Translations under genes and position numbers: made by a program
Assembly: GCA_022650455.1 (NCBI GenBank)
Contig: JALCPO010000010.1
Location: 1 to 42,595, forward strand
From: Oscillospiraceae bacterium
GTDB taxonomy: Bacteria > Bacillota > Clostridia > Oscillospirales > Acutalibacteraceae
DNA: 42,595 nt
Direction of reading: 5' to 3'
The notes under the pieces: generated by a model
Seen by the model: the letters and a program-made list of their open reading frames with translations, nothing else
What the model was told of the DNA's origin: nothing
Databases searched by the model: none
Shown: positions 40,150 to 42,595 of the stretch, in pieces
Layout: every line of letters begins with the position of its first letter
Numbering within the stretch: the stretch's first letter is position 1

Positions 40150-41394
40150 TTAAACATCGCCGGTCCGCTTCCGGAGAATGGCGCCTTTTGCCAAAGGGCG
40201 TTCCGTCCGCACCAGCACGGTCATCATCGTGCGGTTGGCGCAGTCCAGGGGATTTTCCTCATCGTCGAAAAGCTCGGCGAGGCGCAGCTCATACGGCGCG
40301 GCGCCCGGTTCCAGAACGCTGGCCGTATCCCCGCGGAAAAAACGGTTCCGCTCGGAAAGCACCGCGTACCCGCCGCGCATGCCCTCGCAGACCGCGATCA
40401 CTTCCCAGCCGCGCACATAGCCGCCGTTCCCGGAAACCTGCCCCGGCGTTCCGCCCAGATAAAAACCGGTGCTGTACTCGCGGTGGCTGATCTTTTCCAG
40501 TTCCTCCGGAATCCACGGGGAAAGCGGGGCGTCCGGGTCCCGCGCGAACTCGTCCAGCGCGCGGCGGTAGGCGTTCGTGGCGACCGCCGTGTAGTAGGCG
40601 GACTTTGCGCGCCCCTCGATCTTGAGGCTGCCGACCCCGGCGCGCGCCATTTTGGGGATATGCCGCACCATACACAGGTCCCGGGAGTTCAGAATATAGG
40701 AGCCTCCGCCGTCCTCCGCAACCGGCATGTACCGGCCCGGACGGGTTTCCTCCACCAGCGCGTATTTCCACCGGCACGGCTGCGCGCAGTTCCCGCGGTC
40801 CGCGTCCCGCCCCGCGAGATACTCGGAAAGCAGGCAGCGGCCGGAAAACGACACGCACATCGCCCCGTGGACAAAGGCTTCCAGCTCCAGGTCCTCCGGT
40901 GTTTTCGCGCGGATCTCCGCGATCTCTTCCAGCGTGAGCTCGCGGGCCAGGACGACGCGCTTCGCGCCGAGCCGATAAAACGCGTTTGCCGCCGCCCAGC
41001 CGGCGACGCCCGCCTGCGTGGAGATATGGACGGCGACGCCGGGCGCGTATTTCCGCGCGAGGTCCAGCGCGCCGAGGTCGGTCAGGATGAACGCATCCAC
41101 GCCGGCGTCCTTCGCCCCGGCCAGAAAGGCGGGCAGGCGGTCATAGTCCCCGTTGCGCATCACGCTGTTGCAGGCCAGATAAACGCGCACACCCGCCCCA
41201 TGCGCATACTCCGCCGCCGAAGCCAGCTCATCCATGCCGAAATTCGGGCAGGCGGTGCGCATGCCGAACTCCTTTCCCGCCAGGTAGACCGCGTCGGCCC
41301 CGAACCGAACGGCGGCCTCGAGCCGCTCGCGGTCCCCCGCGGGGGAAAGCAGCTCCGGCAGCCCGGACTCGCGGCTCCACCGCATCGTCCGCAT
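40150..41394 (-). CDS. Peptidase U32 family protein (TrhP/YegQ-like)
   Basis: The 414-residue protein has the U32 layout: LLSPAGDRERLEAAVRFGAD, GAKRVVLARELTLEEIAEIR and the signature EAFVHGAMCVSFSGRCLLS, with later cysteines in RGNCAQPCRWKY. Members of this family were called peptidases, but TrhP-type proteins act in 5-hydroxyuridine formation in tRNA. The cysteine pattern fits such a metal-dependent role. The start overlaps the mltG stop by one base; a second ATG three codons on is possible. Which U32 subgroup it belongs to is not decided. Confidence 0.85.
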   Translation of the reverse strand: MRTMRWSRESGLPELLSPAGDRERLEAAVRFGADAVYLAGKEFGMRTACPNFGMDELASAAEYAHGAGVRVYLACNSVMRNGDYDRLPAFLAGAKDAGVDAFILTDLGALDLARKYAPGVAVHISTQAGVAGWAAANAFYRLGAKRVVLARELTLEEIAEIRAKTPEDLELEAFVHGAMCVSFSGRCLLSEYLAGRDADRGNCAQPCRWKYALVEETRPGRYMPVAEDGGGSYILNSRDLCMVRHIPKMARAGVGSLKIEGRAKSAYYTAVATNAYRRALDEFARDPDAPLSPWIPEELEKISHREYSTGFYLGGTPGQVSGNGGYVRGWEVIAVCEGMRGGYAVLSERNRFFRGDTASVLEPGAAPYELRLAELFDDEENPLDCANRTMMTVLVRTERPLAKGAILRKRTGDV

Positions 41395-42595
41395 TACTTC
41401 AGCCCCGCTTTTTTCAGGTTGGCGTCGTGCGCGGCCAGAGTCTTCGCGTAATAGGCCTTCCCCTTACTGTCGTGGCAGAAATAGTAGTAATCCGTGGACG
41501 CCGGGTTCAGAGCCGCGTTGACCGCGTCCATGCCCGGGTTGCAGACCGGCCCCGCGGGGAGCCCTTTGACGGTGTAGGTGTCGTACCGGCTTTTATAGGT
41601 ATTGCGGATGTTTTCCGGGACAAGCGACTTGCGGCGGTACGGGTAATACGTCGTCGGGTCGGAATCCAGGTGCAGCAGCGCCGGATCTTTGCTCTCCAGC
41701 CGGTTGTGGAACACCGACGCCACACGGTACATGTCGTCCTTATCGGCCGCTTCCGCCTGGATCATGGAAGCCAGCGTCAGCATCTGGTCGACGGTCATGT
41801 TCTTCGCCTTCGCCTGGTCCCGGATCTGCTTGGTGAGCTTCTGGTTGCAGTTGCTCACCATCTTCTCCACGATCTGCGCCGGTTCCTCATTCTTATAAAA
41901 CTCGTATGTGTCGGGGAACAGATACCCTTCCAGCTTATAGTAACGGGACGGCGCATTTTTGACGGCGCCGAGCAGGTCGAAACGGCTGTCCAGCGCGGCG
42001 GTGTTGAATGCCTTGAGCGCGTCCCTGGCGGAGCACACCCCGCTTTTCTCCAGCTTGGCGGCGATCTCGAGCGCGTCCATGCCTTCGGCGAACGTGATCT
42101 TCACCGTATCCACACGGTTTTTGGACGACCGGATGGTATTGATGAGCGCCTCGTAGTCCATGCCCGTCGTGATCTGGTAGCTTCCGCCGCCGTATTGCTT
42201 AGGCGCCCGGGTGAGCGCCCCGTAAAGCTCAAAAAAGCGGACGTCCCGGATGGCGCCGCCGTCATAAAGGATCCGCGCGAGCTGGGACGGCGTCGCGTTC
42301 TTCGGCACTTCCACCGTAACCTTGACCGGCTGCCGGCCCACCGCAAGCATATCGTTGACGCCGGTCACCGCGTATTTTGCCGTCAGCAGGGATGCCATGA
42401 GGACCAAAGAGAACCAGATCAGGCGGAAAAAGCGCCGGTTCTTCCTGCCTTTTTCCTCGCTGCGCAGCTCGTGCGCGAGCCGCGCCCGGCCAGCTGCCGC
42501 GTCAGGCGCGCGGGGCGAACGCTTTTCCCGCGCCTGACGCGGGTCGCTGTAGCTGCTGATGGTGGTCTCCGGATAATCCTTCGGATCCCCGAGGT
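41394..42595 (-). CDS. mltG: Endolytic murein transglycosylase MltG (5' end beyond window)
   Basis: The frame is open to the right edge of the window, so the N terminus is missing. What is visible starts with a basic cytoplasmic tail (RREKRSPRAP-type), one membrane helix (RLIWFSLVLMASLLTAKYAV), a LysM-like VEVPKNATPSQLARIL segment, and the YceG/MltG domain: GYLFPDTYEFYKNEEPA, LTLASMIQAEAADKDD with the catalytic Glu, VFHNRL, SDPTTYYP and GLPAGPVCNPGMDAV. MltG cuts nascent glycan strands and sets their length. It is the first gene visible of this - strand cluster and overlaps the U32 gene. Confidence 0.9.
   Translation of the reverse strand, partial: LGDPKDYPETTISSYSDPRQAREKRSPRAPDAAAGRARLAHELRSEEKGRKNRRFFRLIWFSLVLMASLLTAKYAVTGVNDMLAVGRQPVKVTVEVPKNATPSQLARILYDGGAIRDVRFFELYGALTRAPKQYGGGSYQITTGMDYEALINTIRSSKNRVDTVKITFAEGMDALEIAAKLEKSGVCSARDALKAFNTAALDSRFDLLGAVKNAPSRYYKLEGYLFPDTYEFYKNEEPAQIVEKMVSNCNQKLTKQIRDQAKAKNMTVDQMLTLASMIQAEAADKDDMYRVASVFHNRLESKDPALLHLDSDPTTYYPYRRKSLVPENIRNTYKSRYDTYTVKGLPAGPVCNPGMDAVNAALNPASTDYYYFCHDSKGKAYYAKTLAAHDANLKKAGLK

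Noticed and set aside
41394-42595. Apparent loss of the catalytic Glu in MltG (first Glu of the E-K-E motif is Gln here)
   Set aside because: By counting the E. coli sequence from memory, the catalytic residue is the second Glu, which is kept (IQAEA).

Overview
The window is a GC-rich stretch of a Firmicutes chromosome. The class Clostridia is a safe guess and Oscillospirales-like is my best guess. The evidence is Gram-positive housekeeping genes, strong sigma-A-type promoters, a T-box leader, a yybP-ykoY riboswitch and a rnmV-type RNase M5 gene. It has two halves. Positions 1 to about 27,020 (+ strand) are the middle and right part of an integrated siphophage. Positions 27,247 to 42,595 (all - strand) are host genes. 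The two halves converge on a tRNA-Leu(CAA) gene, whose 3' end faces the prophage and is the likely attachment target. The integrase and repressor end lies outside the window to the left.

Prophage early and middle genes (1-6,860): an acidic Cys-rich hypothetical protein, an HD-domain protein, a RecT-like annealing protein broken by an internal deletion, a YycJ/WalJ-like MBL-fold protein, a DnaD-like replication protein, a DnaC-like helicase loader, a RusA resolvase, small (partly decayed) ORFs, and an ArpU/sigma-like late regulator followed by a repeat-bearing control region.

Prophage late genes (7,078-26,965) run in standard order: terS, terL, SPP1-type portal, MuF-type minor capsid protein, scaffold, major capsid, head-tail connectors, tail tube, two tail-assembly chaperones, tape measure, distal tail protein, Gp37-like tail protein, baseplate/fiber genes, GH25 endolysin, XhlA-like protein and LLH-type holin. 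Accessory cargo sits in three places. The MuF protein carries a C-terminal toxin-like extension followed by a probable immunity gene. A lipoprotein moron with its own promoter lies on the opposite strand between the tail chaperone and tape measure genes. The fiber-like protein ends in a C-type-lectin/FGE-type variable region typical of diversity-generating retroelements, but no reverse transcriptase is in the window.

Host half (27,247-42,595, - strand, listed in transcription order from the right edge): mltG (5' end off the window), a U32 peptidase, a class B penicillin-binding protein, alaS with a T-box leader, a HIT protein, a phosphoribosyltransferase, comEC, holA, rnmV, then a P-type Ca/Mn ATPase behind its own promoter and yybP-ykoY riboswitch, and finally tRNA-Leu. 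alaS to rnmV are so closely spaced or overlapping that they may be one transcription unit driven by the T-box promoter.
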